DNA of 16,397 nucleotides from assembly GCA_001873285.1 (NCBI GenBank), contig MNYV01000138.1, positions 1-16,397 of the forward strand. The letters are read 5' to 3'. The notes below the pieces were generated by a model. That model did no database searches. It worked only from the letters and a program-made list of their open reading frames with translations, and was not told the DNA's origin. Both the position numbers and the translations under genes were made by a program. This document shows, in pieces, positions 7,595 to 16,147 of the stretch (position 1 is its first letter; each line of letters opens with the position of its first letter). The DNA comes from Nitrospirae bacterium CG2_30_53_67 (GTDB lineage: Bacteria > CG2-30-53-67).

Positions 7595-8845
7595 ATGGGT
7601 TTGATCGTCCAGAAATACGGCGGAACCTCGGTTCGGGACATTGAGCGGATCCGCAGCGTGGCCGAGCGGGTCGGAAGGATGCGTGAGCAGGGGCACGATG
7701 TGATCGTCGTGGTTTCGGCCATGGCCGGAGAGACCGACAAACTGGTCAAATGGGCCGGGGAGTTTACGGAAATTCCGGACGAACGCGAGTATGATCTTCT
7801 CCTTTCTTCCGGGGAGCGGATCACGAGCGCGCTGCTCGCCATCGCCCTTCAGACCATCGGATATCCGGCCCAGTCCTTCACCGGACGGCAGGCCGGGATC
7901 ATCACCGATTCTGCGCATGGAAAGGCGAGGATTGCGAGGATTACAGGCGAGAGGATACAAGAGGCGCTCGCTCAGGGGAAGATCGCCGTGGTCGCAGGGT
8001 TTCAGGGGATCGATGAAAAGTCCGATGTCTCCACACTCGGAAGGGGCGGTTCGGACACCTCCGCGGTGGCCCTGGCCGCGGCCTTTCATGCGGACCTGTG
8101 CGAGATCTACACGGACGTGGATGGTGTTTACACCACGGACCCGAACCTCGTCCCGGAGGCGAGGAAACTTGAGAAGATCTCCTATGACGAAATGCTCGAG
8201 CTCGCGAGTCTCGGCGCCAAGGTGCTGCAGACCCGCTCCGTGGAATTCGCAAAAAAATACAATGTTCCGCTCATGGTGCGGTCGAGTTTCAACGAGCATT
8301 CAGGGACATTGGTGACCCAGGAGGAATCAGACATGGAAAAAGTGGTTGTTGCCGGCATCGCCTACAACAAGGGAGAGGCAAAGGTCTCCATCATCGGGAT
8401 CCCGGACCGGCCCGGCGTGGCCAAACGGATTTTCCGCTCCCTGGCGGATGCCAATGTCGTGGTGGATATGATCATACAGAATATCGGAAAGGACGGGCTG
8501 GCGGACCTGACTTTTACGGTTTCCAAAGAGGACAGGCCCAAGGCCGAGAAAATCATGCAGGAACTCAAGAATGATCTCTCGGCCCGTGAAATCCGTGTGG
8601 ACGAGGATATCGTCAAGGTGGCCATCGTGGGAGTGGGCATGCGCTCACATACCGGCGTCGCGGCGAAGATGTTCGAGATCCTTGCCGATGTCGGGATCAA
8701 TATCCAGATGATCAGCACCTCGGAGATCAAGATCTCCTGTATCCTTGCGGCAAAATATCTGGAACTTGCAGTACGGGAACTGCACAAGGCCTTTGAACTC
8801 GACAAGGAGCAGACCCTTCACGAGAAGCGTTATCCGTCCCGATAG
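7595..8845 (+). CDS. lysC: Aspartate kinase, alpha subunit or full-length form
   Basis: Phosphorylates aspartate to 4-aspartyl phosphate, the entry step to lysine, threonine, methionine and diaminopimelate. The 416-residue protein begins with the signature VQKYGGTSV (5-13) and contains the amino-acid kinase core, with [12 protein letters not shown] (71-82) and [17 protein letters not shown] (147-163). Two ACT domains follow at about 263-330 and 342-410, as in monofunctional feedback-regulated enzymes. It has no fused homoserine dehydrogenase, in keeping with the separate hom upstream. AAAGG lies 6 bases before the ATG. An internal start at residue 247 probably yields a separate regulatory subunit (see 8333-8845). 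cimA follows after 84 bases. Confidence 0.96.
   Translation: MGLIVQKYGGTSVRDIERIRSVAERVGRMREQGHDVIVVVSAMAGETDKLVKWAGEFTEIPDEREYDLLLSSGERITSALLAIALQTIGYPAQSFTGRQAGIITDSAHGKARIARITGERIQEALAQGKIAVVAGFQGIDEKSDVSTLGRGGSDTSAVALAAAFHADLCEIYTDVDGVYTTDPNLVPEARKLEKISYDEMLELASLGAKVLQTRSVEFAKKYNVPLMVRSSFNEHSGTLVTQEESDMEKVVVAGIAYNKGEAKVSIIGIPDRPGVAKRIFRSLADANVVVDMIIQNIGKDGLADLTFTVSKEDRPKAEKIMQELKNDLSAREIRVDEDIVKVAIVGVGMRSHTGVAAKMFEILADVGINIQMISTSEIKISCILAAKYLELAVRELHKAFELDKEQTLHEKRYPSR
8319..8324 (+). promoter_or_regulatory. Strong internal ribosome binding site inside lysC
   Basis: A perfect AGGAGG lies inside the lysC reading frame, 8 bases before the in-frame ATG at 8333, at the junction between the kinase and ACT domains. 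It is a better match than the site of the full-length gene. The same sequence encodes Gln-Glu-Glu, so coincidence cannot be excluded. Confidence 0.65.
8333..8845 (+). CDS. Aspartate kinase beta (regulatory) subunit by internal initiation
   Basis: Translation from ATG 8333 would give a 170-residue protein consisting of the two ACT domains alone, identical to residues 247-416 of LysC. Characterised aspartate kinases of Bacillus subtilis (isozyme II), Corynebacterium glutamicum and Thermus thermophilus are alpha2-beta2 enzymes whose beta chain comes from exactly such an in-frame internal start. Here the evidence is the AGGAGG at 8319-8324 with ideal spacing and the placement at the domain boundary. 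The subunit would carry effector binding (lysine and/or threonine) and stabilise the complex. Expression itself is not shown by the sequence. Confidence 0.65.
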   Translation: MEKVVVAGIAYNKGEAKVSIIGIPDRPGVAKRIFRSLADANVVVDMIIQNIGKDGLADLTFTVSKEDRPKAEKIMQELKNDLSAREIRVDEDIVKVAIVGVGMRSHTGVAAKMFEILADVGINIQMISTSEIKISCILAAKYLELAVRELHKAFELDKEQTLHEKRYPSR

Positions 8846-8873
8846 AAGAAGCTTCAAGACCGGGTGAAGACGA

Positions 8874-8905
8874 ACGAACCCTTGAACCCTGAAACCCTTT
8901 TGACC
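8874..8905 (+). repeat. Short C-rich octamer array before cimA (array 5)
   Basis: Consecutive units ACGAACCC, TTGAACCC and TGAAACCC (8874-8897), then the partial TTTTGACC, match the right-arm units of arrays 1, 3 and 4. No facing G-rich arm is present here. The array can be read in frame with cimA from an ATG at 8864, which would give a false N-terminal extension. Confidence 0.65.
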
Positions 8906-8929
8906 ACTGCAACGGAGGGAAAACCAGAC

Positions 8930-10534
8930 GTGAGCACACACACCAAGCCGCATGTGACGATCTATGATACCACGCTGAGAGACGGCACCCAGTCCGAGGA
9001 CATTTCCCTTTCGGTTCAGGACAAGCTCCGGATCACCGGGTATCTCGATGATTTAGGTGTTCATTACATTGAGGGGGGATGGCCGGGTTCCAATCCCAGG
9101 GATATCGAGTACTTCAAATCCGTGCATCAACTCCCGTTGAAACGCTCAAAGGTCACGGCCTTCGGAAGCACCAGGCGCCGCGGCGTCACCCCGGGAAAGG
9201 ACAGAAACCTCCGGCAGATCATGAAGTCCGGCGTGGAGACGGCCACGATCTTCGGGAAATCATGGGATTTCCATGTCCGCCATGCCCTGCATGTCTCCAT
9301 GAAGGAAAACCTCGACATGATCTATGATTCGGTCCGCTACCTCAAGGCGAGGCTTTCCGAAGTCATCTACGATGCGGAACACTTCTTTGACGGGTACAAG
9401 GCCGATCCGGAGTATGCGATCCGGACCCTGCTGGCCGCCGAGGATGGAGGCGCAGACATCATCGTGCTCTGCGACACCAACGGCGGGACCCTCTCCCATG
9501 AAATCGGCCCGATCATGGAAGAGGTGAAAAAAAAGATCAGGACCCCGCTCGGTATCCATGCGCACAATGACACTGAGATGGCCGTGGCCAATACCATCAC
9601 GGCCGTGAGGCACGGGGCCGTTCAGGTGCATGGAACCATCAACGGGTACGGGGAGCGGTGCGGAAATGCCAACCTCTGCTCCGTGATCCCGAACCTGATG
9701 TTGAAACTCAAGATCCCGTGCCTCGGCATGAAGGACCTGGCCAAGCTAAAGAAACTCTCCGGGTTCGTCTCCGAGATCGCCAACCTCCCTCACAACAAGC
9801 GCCTCCCTTATGTCGGGGATTCGGCCTTCGCCCACAAGGCCGGGATCCATGTGAGCGCGGTTAAGAGGGAGTCCGGGACCTACGAGCATGTCCGTCCGGA
9901 ATCCGTGGGCAATCATCAGCGCATCCTGGTCTCCGACCTCTCGGGGAGAAGTAATATCCTGCACAAGGCACAGGAGTACGGCGTGGACATTGAAGGACGC
10001 TCAAAAGAGGTCAGGCAGATCCTCCGCGTGCTCAAACAAATGGAGAATCAGGGTTTCCAGTTTGAAGGGGCCGAGGCCTCGTTCGAGATCCTGATGCGCG
10101 AGGGCATGTCAAAGCAGAAGCGTTACTTCGACCTGCTTGGTTTCCGTGTGATCAACGAAAAGAAAGGGGATCAACCCACGGCGTGCGAGGCCACGATCAT
10201 GCTGCGCGGGCCGGACGGCAGGGTGGTGCACGAGGCATCCGTGGGGAACGGGCCGGTGAACGCCCTGGACAATGCCCTGCGCAAGGCCCTGTATGTCTTT
10301 TATCCTGAGCTTTCCGAGGTCCGTTTAACGGATTACAAGGTCCGAGTCCTGACAGACAAGAAAGGGACCGGCGCCAGCGTGCGCGTGCTCACTGAATCCA
10401 GCGACGGCGTGGACCACTGGGGTACGGTGGGGGTCTCCGAGAACGTGGTTGAGGCCTCCTGGCAGGCCATGGTGGACAGCCTGGTCTATAAATTGATGAA
10501 AGCCGATGATCGAAGAAATTGGGACCATCATTGA
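8930..10534 (+). CDS. cimA: (R)-citramalate synthase
   Basis: Condenses pyruvate and acetyl-CoA to citramalate, the first step of the threonine-independent route to 2-oxobutyrate and isoleucine. The 534-residue protein has an N-terminal HMG-CoA-lyase-like TIM barrel with [10 protein letters not shown] (12-21, metal Asp13), metal ligands His210 and His212 (GIHAHND), and [16 protein letters not shown] (234-249). A LeuA-type regulatory domain occupies about 395-525. [15 protein letters not shown] (44-58) is typical of the TIGR00977 citramalate synthase group rather than of 2-isopropylmalate synthase. The GTG at 8930 is chosen because GGAGGG (8914-8919) precedes it by 10 bases and the homologous region begins just after it. 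An in-frame ATG at 8864 would translate repeat array 5. The 3' end overlaps the next gene by 29 bases. Confidence 0.93.
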   Translation: MSTHTKPHVTIYDTTLRDGTQSEDISLSVQDKLRITGYLDDLGVHYIEGGWPGSNPRDIEYFKSVHQLPLKRSKVTAFGSTRRRGVTPGKDRNLRQIMKSGVETATIFGKSWDFHVRHALHVSMKENLDMIYDSVRYLKARLSEVIYDAEHFFDGYKADPEYAIRTLLAAEDGGADIIVLCDTNGGTLSHEIGPIMEEVKKKIRTPLGIHAHNDTEMAVANTITAVRHGAVQVHGTINGYGERCGNANLCSVIPNLMLKLKIPCLGMKDLAKLKKLSGFVSEIANLPHNKRLPYVGDSAFAHKAGIHVSAVKRESGTYEHVRPESVGNHQRILVSDLSGRSNILHKAQEYGVDIEGRSKEVRQILRVLKQMENQGFQFEGAEASFEILMREGMSKQKRYFDLLGFRVINEKKGDQPTACEATIMLRGPDGRVVHEASVGNGPVNALDNALRKALYVFYPELSEVRLTDYKVRVLTDKKGTGASVRVLTESSDGVDHWGTVGVSENVVEASWQAMVDSLVYKLMKADDRRNWDHH

Positions 10535-10937
10535 AATCCATGAAGGCCGGGCGCTGGTCAGGACCGACCGGAGCAGCGCATGTTCCGGGTGCGCCTCCAT
10601 GGGCTTATGCCATGTCACGGAATCCGGAGATGAGCGCACGGTTGAGGCGGATAACCCGGGCCATGCCGTGATCGGTCAGAAGGTCCGGGTAGCCGTTCCC
10701 ACTTCAAGTTTTTTAAAAGGAACCTTCTTTCTTTATCTCTTTCCCCTGATCGGTCTCTTCTCAGGCATGGCCGCGGGTCTGTGGTTTGCGGGCCGGTATG
10801 CCAAGGGGAGGGAAGACCTCTTCGCCGCCGCCGGCGCCCTTATCGGCCTTCTCATCTTTTTCTTCCTGCAGCGCCTCTTCAACAAAAGGTTCGAACGAAA
10901 CAAGGTTTTCCGTCCCCGTATTGTGGAGGCGCTGTAA
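10506..10937 (+). CDS. RseC/MucC-family (SoxR-reducing system RseC-like) membrane protein
   Basis: A 143-residue protein with a cysteine-containing N-terminal soluble part (Cys26, Cys29 and Cys35 in [13 protein letters not shown]) and two predicted membrane helices at about 73-96 and 105-124, followed by a basic tail. This is the usual layout of the RseC/MucC family, in which the cysteines may bind a cofactor and which has been linked to SoxR reduction by the Rsx/Rnf complex and to sigmaE control in other bacteria. No rsx/rnf or rse genes are in view, so its role here is open. It overlaps the end of cimA by 29 bases, implying translational coupling. Confidence 0.83.
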   Translation: MIEEIGTIIEIHEGRALVRTDRSSACSGCASMGLCHVTESGDERTVEADNPGHAVIGQKVRVAVPTSSFLKGTFFLYLFPLIGLFSGMAAGLWFAGRYAKGREDLFAAAGALIGLLIFFFLQRLFNKRFERNKVFRPRIVEAL

Positions 10938-10973
10938 TAAATATTTATTCATTAAGACAGGGGCGTTTAAAAC

Positions 10974-10988
10974 ATTCTCGTGGAGAAT
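10974..10988 (+). promoter_or_regulatory. Small hairpin covering the ribosome binding site of the kinase gene
   Basis: ATTCTC (10974-10979) and GAGAAT (10983-10988) are perfect complements around a 3-base loop. The GGAG that serves the histidine kinase start (10982-10985) lies in the right arm, so folding would hide it. A second perfect 14-base AT palindrome, AATAAATATTTATT, lies just after the RseC-like stop (10936-10949). Six base pairs is short, and a regulatory role is only a possibility. Confidence 0.3.
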
Positions 10989-10996
10989 AATCATTG

Positions 10997-13900
10997 ATGG
11001 AACCCCGGCATAAGCCCAGAATAAAAACCGCCGAAAAAACTAAAGTATCGCACAGGGCGTCCAGCCTGTCCGTTCAGCAAAAACGTGTCCGTTCAAACAA
11101 AGATCGATTCCTGATGGGCGACAGCCCATATCATCTTCTGTTCCAAAAGATCCGGGACGCCATCTTTGTGGCCGATATTCGTACACGAAGAATCGTGGAC
11201 GTGAATCTTGCCGCGGTCCGTCTTATGGGATATTCCCGGAAAAAACTTCTGACCATGAAGGCGGATCAGCTTCACCCTGAGTCGGTCCGGGCCGAGACCA
11301 TGGAGGGCTTCAAACGTCATGCAGCCGGGTCCACAGAGGAAGTGGAGAGCCTGGTTCTGACTTCAAGGGGCAGAGAGGTCCCTGTGGGCATTCGAACGAG
11401 TGCCCTTAAAATTGAAGGGGAAAAGCGCCTTTTAGGGATCTTCCGGGATATCACAGAACGAAAAAATATGGAGAGGAATCTCAATGATCAGAAGGCTTTT
11501 TTTAATGACGTTCTTGAAAGCATACAGGACGGGATCAGCATCCTCGATAATGATCTGAATATTCTTTACACCAACTCCACCATGAAAAAGTGGTATGCAC
11601 ATAACCTTCCTCACACCGGCAGGAAGTGCTTCGACGTCTATCAGGGAAGGACCAAGCCCTGTGAGATCTGCCCAAGCATTCAAACCTTGAAAAGCGGGAA
11701 AGAGGCTGTTGAAATCGTCCCATATACAGGCGAAAAGGGTGTTCAGGGTTGGCAGGAGCTTTATGCCTTCCCGCTTGTGGACTCCATGACGTCCAAGGTG
11801 ACCGGCGTCATCGAATATGTCCATGATATCACGGAACGCAGGAGGATGGAGGAAGCGCTCAGAGAATCCGAAGAGAAATACCGGATGATCTTTGAAGATT
11901 CACCCCTGGGGATCCTTCATATTGACCGGAACGGTGTCGTGACAGCCTGTAACGAACATCTTGCCCGGATCCTGGGGGCCGACAGAGAAAAAGTGATCGG
12001 GTTTAACATGTTGACCTCGTTGAGGAATGAAAAATTAAGATCCGCTGTAACCTCGGCGCTCTCCGGAAAGAGAGGATACTTTGAAGGGGAGTATCTGTCG
12101 GTCCTCGGGGGAAAACATTCGTTCTTAAAAGCCGATTACAGCCCCTTGCTTTCCGATGACGGTTCGGTCCTCGGAGTCACCGGCATTCTCGAAGACATCA
12201 GCCGGCGCAAAAAGGCCGAGGAGGCAGTGCTGAAGATTGCAAGAGGGGTTTCCGCCGAGGTGGGTGAAAAATATTTCCGTTCCATGGTGGAACACCTGGC
12301 AAAAATATTGGAGGCCGATTATGCGTTTATCGCCGAAATTATGGCGGATCAACCCCATATGATCAGAACGATTGCCATGTATGCCGACGGCGGCATCGTA
12401 GATAACGTCGAGTTCAATCTTCAGGGCACGCCCTGTGAATCCACTCTCGGGAAAAGCGCCCATTCTTATTCCAGAGACGTACAGAAGCTGTTCCCTGAGT
12501 GTGAGTTGCTGGTGAAGATGAATGTCCATGCCTATATCGGGATTCCGTTATTTGACTTGACGGGGCGGTCGCTCGGCATTATGGTGGTCATGTTCAAGAG
12601 TGCCGTCAATAATATCAAGATGATCGAATCGACGCTGCAAATCTTCTCGGACCGAGCCGAGGCCGAGATCGAACGGCGGCTATCCGACGAGGCGTTAAGA
12701 GAGTCCGAACGCTCCTACAGAACACTGGCGCAGAACCTTCCCGCTGTCGTTTACAGAATATTTCTGAGAGAGAACAACCGGATGCATTTTTTCAATAATC
12801 TGCTCAAAACCATGACAGGCTATTCCGAGGAGGAACTGAGTCATGGCAGGGTCTGTTCCATTGAGCCGCTGATTATTTCCGAACAAAGACAAGGGGTGAT
12901 CCGAGAGATCGAGCGTGCGCTTTCAGAAGAGAGGCGGTTCTCAGTCGAATATCCAATCAGGCATAAGGATGGAACGATCCGGTTCTTTCTTGAAAGGGGA
13001 ACCCCTGTCTCCGGTGCGGACGGAAAGCCGCTCTATATTGACGGATTAATCTATGACATCACCGAAAATAAACGGATGGAGGAGGAACTCTCCCGGGCCC
13101 AGCGGCTTGAGACTGCCGGAAGGATCGCAGGGCAGATCGCCCATGATTTCAACAACCTTCTCTCTCCGCTGATGGCCTATCCTGACCTGATGCGTATGGA
13201 ATGTGCGGAGAAGAACAGCAAACTTTTACCTCTCCTGGACCAGATGCAGTCTGCAGCGATTCAGATGGCGGAGATCAACCAGCAGCTCCTGACCCTGGGA
13301 AGGAGAGGGCACTACACCCTGGAAGCCGTCCATCTGAACGCGGTGATCGAAGAACTGCTCGGATCCATGCCGATCCCCCATACCGTGACCGTGGAGAAAA
13401 AATATGATCCCGATCTGCTGCCGGTCAAGGGCGGATCGGCACAGCTTTCACGCGTGTTCACCAACGTCATCGCCAATGCCGTCGAGTCCATGGCGGATGT
13501 CGGGACGTTGAGGATCGCCACAAAGAATGTCTATCTGGACCAGCCTTTGAAAAGCTATGAAACCATTCAGGGGGGGGAATATGTCCGGGTTGATGTTGAA
13601 GATACCGGATGCGGTATTTCCCCTGAAATCATCAACAGCATTTTCGATCCGTTTTTCACGACCAAGAAGGCGGACAAGAAACGGGGCTCCGGCCTCGGCC
13701 TGAGCGTGGTCAAGGCGGTGATCGAAGACCATAACGGCTATATCGGGATAGTGAGCCGGTCGGGCAAAGGAACGACATTCTCCCTCTATTTTCCCATCAC
13801 CCGGGATGTGGAATTCCAGGCAAAGGCGGCGGAGGAGATTGCCGGAGGGAGTGAGCGTCTCCTGATCGTGGATGATGACCCGGTCCAGAGGGAGGTGATC

Positions 13901-14212
13901 AAACGCCTCCTCGATCAGCTCGGCTATAAAGTCCATGCCGTGGAAAGCGGAGAAGAAGCGGTGGAATATGTCAAGGGGCATCCGCAGGACCTGCTGATCC
14001 TGGATATGATCATGGATGGGATCGACGGGACCGAGACCTTCCGCAGGATCCGTGAGTTTCGTCCCGATCAAAAGGCGGCCATCCTTTCAGGTTATGCAGA
14101 AACCGAGCGTGTGGCCGAGGCGCAGCGTATGGGAGCGGGGATCTATATTAGAAAACCTGTGGATCTGAAATCCCTCGCCAGGGCCGTCAGGCTTGAGATT
14201 GATCAATCATAA
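10997..14212 (+). CDS. Soluble multi-PAS/GAF hybrid histidine kinase with C-terminal receiver
   Basis: A 1071-residue signalling protein with no membrane segment, hence cytoplasmic. Domains in order: PAS (about 42-157), PAS with a Cys motif (165-285; Cys211, Cys222, Cys225), PAS (293-405), GAF (410-560), PAS (568-695), phosphoacceptor domain with His716 in GQIAHDFNNLL, ATPase domain with N-box Asn827 (NVIANAVES), DTGCGI (869-874) and GSGLGL (897-902), and a receiver (954-1069) with phosphoacceptor Asp1003, Ser1031 and Lys1053. It would autophosphorylate at His716 and pass the phosphate to Asp1003. No DNA-binding output partner is nearby, and the ligand is unknown. ATG 10997 or TTG 10994 could be the start; GGAG (10982-10985) serves either. 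It ends 29 bases before mobile element B. Confidence 0.93.
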   Translation: MEPRHKPRIKTAEKTKVSHRASSLSVQQKRVRSNKDRFLMGDSPYHLLFQKIRDAIFVADIRTRRIVDVNLAAVRLMGYSRKKLLTMKADQLHPESVRAETMEGFKRHAAGSTEEVESLVLTSRGREVPVGIRTSALKIEGEKRLLGIFRDITERKNMERNLNDQKAFFNDVLESIQDGISILDNDLNILYTNSTMKKWYAHNLPHTGRKCFDVYQGRTKPCEICPSIQTLKSGKEAVEIVPYTGEKGVQGWQELYAFPLVDSMTSKVTGVIEYVHDITERRRMEEALRESEEKYRMIFEDSPLGILHIDRNGVVTACNEHLARILGADREKVIGFNMLTSLRNEKLRSAVTSALSGKRGYFEGEYLSVLGGKHSFLKADYSPLLSDDGSVLGVTGILEDISRRKKAEEAVLKIARGVSAEVGEKYFRSMVEHLAKILEADYAFIAEIMADQPHMIRTIAMYADGGIVDNVEFNLQGTPCESTLGKSAHSYSRDVQKLFPECELLVKMNVHAYIGIPLFDLTGRSLGIMVVMFKSAVNNIKMIESTLQIFSDRAEAEIERRLSDEALRESERSYRTLAQNLPAVVYRIFLRENNRMHFFNNLLKTMTGYSEEELSHGRVCSIEPLIISEQRQGVIREIERALSEERRFSVEYPIRHKDGTIRFFLERGTPVSGADGKPLYIDGLIYDITENKRMEEELSRAQRLETAGRIAGQIAHDFNNLLSPLMAYPDLMRMECAEKNSKLLPLLDQMQSAAIQMAEINQQLLTLGRRGHYTLEAVHLNAVIEELLGSMPIPHTVTVEKKYDPDLLPVKGGSAQLSRVFTNVIANAVESMADVGTLRIATKNVYLDQPLKSYETIQGGEYVRVDVEDTGCGISPEIINSIFDPFFTTKKADKKRGSGLGLSVVKAVIEDHNGYIGIVSRSGKGTTFSLYFPITRDVEFQAKAAEEIAGGSERLLIVDDDPVQREVIKRLLDQLGYKVHAVESGEEAVEYVKGHPQDLLILDMIMDGIDGTETFRRIREFRPDQKAAILSGYAETERVAEAQRMGAGIYIRKPVDLKSLARAVRLEIDQS

Positions 14213-14241
14213 TTTATACCGCTTTGCCGTGAGGTGACTTA

Positions 14242-14423
14242 GTGCCCCTATTCGTAAATACGGTGGCATTCGAGCGCCGTAGGGCGGGCTCCTCGGCGTT
14301 ACGCTCCTTGCGGTGTGCCAGAGGGGTACGCCTCAGTCGCGTGCCTTGATGAGACCACCCTACGACCCTCTACCGGTAAACGAGTACAAGTCGGTACGTC
14401 ACCCTATTTACGAACAGGACCAC
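14242..14423 (-). mobile_element. MITE-like palindromic element, copy B (inverted, 182 bp)
   Basis: Reverse-orientation copy of the 163-bp element. Left end GTGCCCCTATTCGTAAATA and right end TATTTACGAACAGGACCAC form the terminal inverted repeats. TTA is present on both sides (14239-14241 and 14424-14426), within CTTA...TTAG, consistent with duplication of the TTA of a CTTAG target. It carries about 19 extra bases near 14371-14390 (ACCGGTAAACGAGTACAAG) relative to copy C, which accounts for the length difference. It fills much of the 337-base gap between the histidine kinase and protease genes; no gene is visible in that gap. Confidence 0.85.
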
Positions 14424-14450
14424 TTAGATCCGCCTGTCATCAAAAAAGAG

Positions 14451-14479
14451 TTGTCAAATCCATATTTTTGGGATAAAAA
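14451..14479 (+). promoter_or_regulatory. Possible sigma70-type promoter for the HtrA gene
   Basis: TTGTCA (14451-14456) is followed after 17 bases by TAAAAA (14474-14479), 70 bases before the ATG at 14550. The -35 matches the consensus at five of six positions and the -10 at four. It lies just downstream of mobile element B, so the protease gene may have its own transcript. A small inverted repeat, GGAACC/GGTTCC (14503-14519), lies between it and the gene. Confidence 0.35.
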
Positions 14480-14549
14480 TAACGGCACATCGAGAAGAAC
14501 CGGGAACCGGATGGGTTCCTTAATATGTAAAAAAATAGGAGAATAAGAA

Positions 14550-16076
14550 ATGAAAAGCTTCAAACAATTCACGGTGGCATTCGTCATCATCCTCGCCTTT
14601 ATAGGCGGCATGCTTTATGCGGAATACGGCGGTTCCATTCATTCAGCCGGCGCGGCTTTTGACTTTTTCAAACCCAGGGTGGAGGCCAAGCCTGAAGAAA
14701 AGCCTGCTCCGACCCCTGAAAAGACGGCCCCGCAGCCTGGCATCACACAGGCGCCGCCCTCGTTCGTGGAACTGGTCCGGAAGGAAAAACCGGCCGTGGT
14801 GAACATCAGTACTACGCAGATCATCAAGCAGAAGGGGTTCACCCATCCTCCACTCGGCGGGAGACAGAGCCCGTTTGACGAATTTTTCGGGGACGATTTT
14901 TTCAAGAGGTTCTTCGGTGATGTCCCGCCCAGGGAATTCAAGTCCAAGAGCCTCGGCTCAGGCTTCATTATCAGCGGGGACGGGTATATCCTGACCAACA
15001 ATCACGTGATCGAAAACGCCTCTGAGATCAAAGTGAAACTGACAGACGAAAAAGAGTTCGATGCCAAGATCATCGGCCGTGACGCCAAAACCGATATCGC
15101 ACTGATCAAAATAGAAGACAAAGACAATCTGCCGGTCGTGAATATCGGAGACTCGGATCAACTTGAGATCGGTGAATGGGTGGTGGCCATCGGGAATCCC
15201 TTCGGTCTGGAGCAGACCGTGACCGCAGGGATCGTCAGCGCCAAGGGACGGGTGATCGGCTCAGGGCCGTATGACAACTTCATTCAGACCGATGCCTCCA
15301 TTAATCCGGGCAACAGCGGCGGACCCCTCTTCAATATTCGCGGGGAGGTGATCGGGATCAACACAGCCATCGTGGCCAGCGGGCAGGGGATCGGGTTTGC
15401 CATCCCGATCAACATGGCCAAGGATATTCTCCCGCAGCTCAAGGATAAAGGCACGGTGACCCGAGGCTGGCTTGGGGTCATGGTCCAGCATATCACCCCG
15501 GATATAGCGGAGAGCCTGCATTTAGAGGGCAAAGAGGGCGCCCTGGTCGCAGACGTGGTCAAAGGAGGGCCTGCTGAAAAAGCCGGGATCAAACGCGGGG
15601 ATGTCATCCTGGAATTCGACGGCAAGCAGATCGGGAAGATGAGGGATCTTCCCTCTGTGGTCGCCTCAACGCCTTTAGGAAAAGAAGTCAAGGTGCTGAT
15701 CCTGCGGGAAGGAAAGGAAAAGACCTTGACGGTTACGATCACCAAGCTTGAAGAAGAAAAGACGGCTTCTTCTGAGACCAAAGAAGAAGCCGGAGATTTC
15801 GGAATGAAGGTTCAGGATCTCACTCCTGAAGTGGCCGACTATTTTAATTTGCAGGAGACCGAAGGTGTGGTGATCGTGGACGTGGACAAGGACGGCGCCG
15901 CGGCCGAGGCCGGGATGCAGCCCGGAGATTTGATTTCGGAGGTGAACCAGAAGCCGGTCCGCTCCCTCAAGGATTACCGGGAGGCCGTCTCACTCAAGAA
16001 AGCGGGTGAGCCTTCCCTCTTCTGGATTAAAAGAGGTGACAATACCCTTTACTTCGCAGTCAGGAAACAGAAGTAA
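14550..16076 (+). CDS. Periplasmic serine endoprotease of the HtrA/DegP (Do) family
   Basis: A 508-residue protease/chaperone that degrades or holds misfolded envelope proteins. Residues 1-24 form a signal peptide or membrane anchor, followed by a Pro/Lys/Glu-rich linker (44-70). The trypsin-like domain has the complete triad His152 (TNNHVIE), Asp182 (KTDIALIKI) and Ser256 (NPGNSGGPL). It has a flexible Phe/Asp-rich loop (106-128), as in DegP LA loops. Two PDZ domains follow at about 305-400 and 418-505, which places it with the two-PDZ Do family rather than DegS. AGGAGA lies 7 bases before the ATG. The gene is bracketed by inverted copies of the MITE-like element (B and C), and a perfect palindrome follows its stop codon. 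Confidence 0.95.
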   Translation: MKSFKQFTVAFVIILAFIGGMLYAEYGGSIHSAGAAFDFFKPRVEAKPEEKPAPTPEKTAPQPGITQAPPSFVELVRKEKPAVVNISTTQIIKQKGFTHPPLGGRQSPFDEFFGDDFFKRFFGDVPPREFKSKSLGSGFIISGDGYILTNNHVIENASEIKVKLTDEKEFDAKIIGRDAKTDIALIKIEDKDNLPVVNIGDSDQLEIGEWVVAIGNPFGLEQTVTAGIVSAKGRVIGSGPYDNFIQTDASINPGNSGGPLFNIRGEVIGINTAIVASGQGIGFAIPINMAKDILPQLKDKGTVTRGWLGVMVQHITPDIAESLHLEGKEGALVADVVKGGPAEKAGIKRGDVILEFDGKQIGKMRDLPSVVASTPLGKEVKVLILREGKEKTLTVTITKLEEEKTASSETKEEAGDFGMKVQDLTPEVADYFNLQETEGVVIVDVDKDGAAAEAGMQPGDLISEVNQKPVRSLKDYREAVSLKKAGEPSLFWIKRGDNTLYFAVRKQK

Positions 16077-16082
16077 TAAACG

Positions 16083-16124
16083 GTTCACCCCGTTAGAGGC
16101 CTTAAGGCCTCTAACGGGGTGAAC
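16083..16124. terminator. Perfect 42-base palindrome after the protease gene, probable terminator
   Basis: From GTTCACCCCGTTAGAGGCC to its exact reverse complement, with TTAA at the centre: 21 + 21 bases without a mismatch, starting 7 bases after the stop codon at 16076. In RNA it would form a very stable stem of about 19 pairs. No clear T-run follows on the plus strand, so it may act as a processing or stability hairpin, or as a bidirectional terminator shared with the converging minus-strand gene, rather than as a classic intrinsic terminator. Confidence 0.55.
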
Positions 16125-16147
16125 TTGAGTGAGACCTTCCATACTTA

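Noticed and set aside
14313-14546. Small open frame between the kinase and protease genes
   Set aside because: It begins inside mobile element B and shares its first residues with translations of the other copies; it has no ribosome binding site or independent support.
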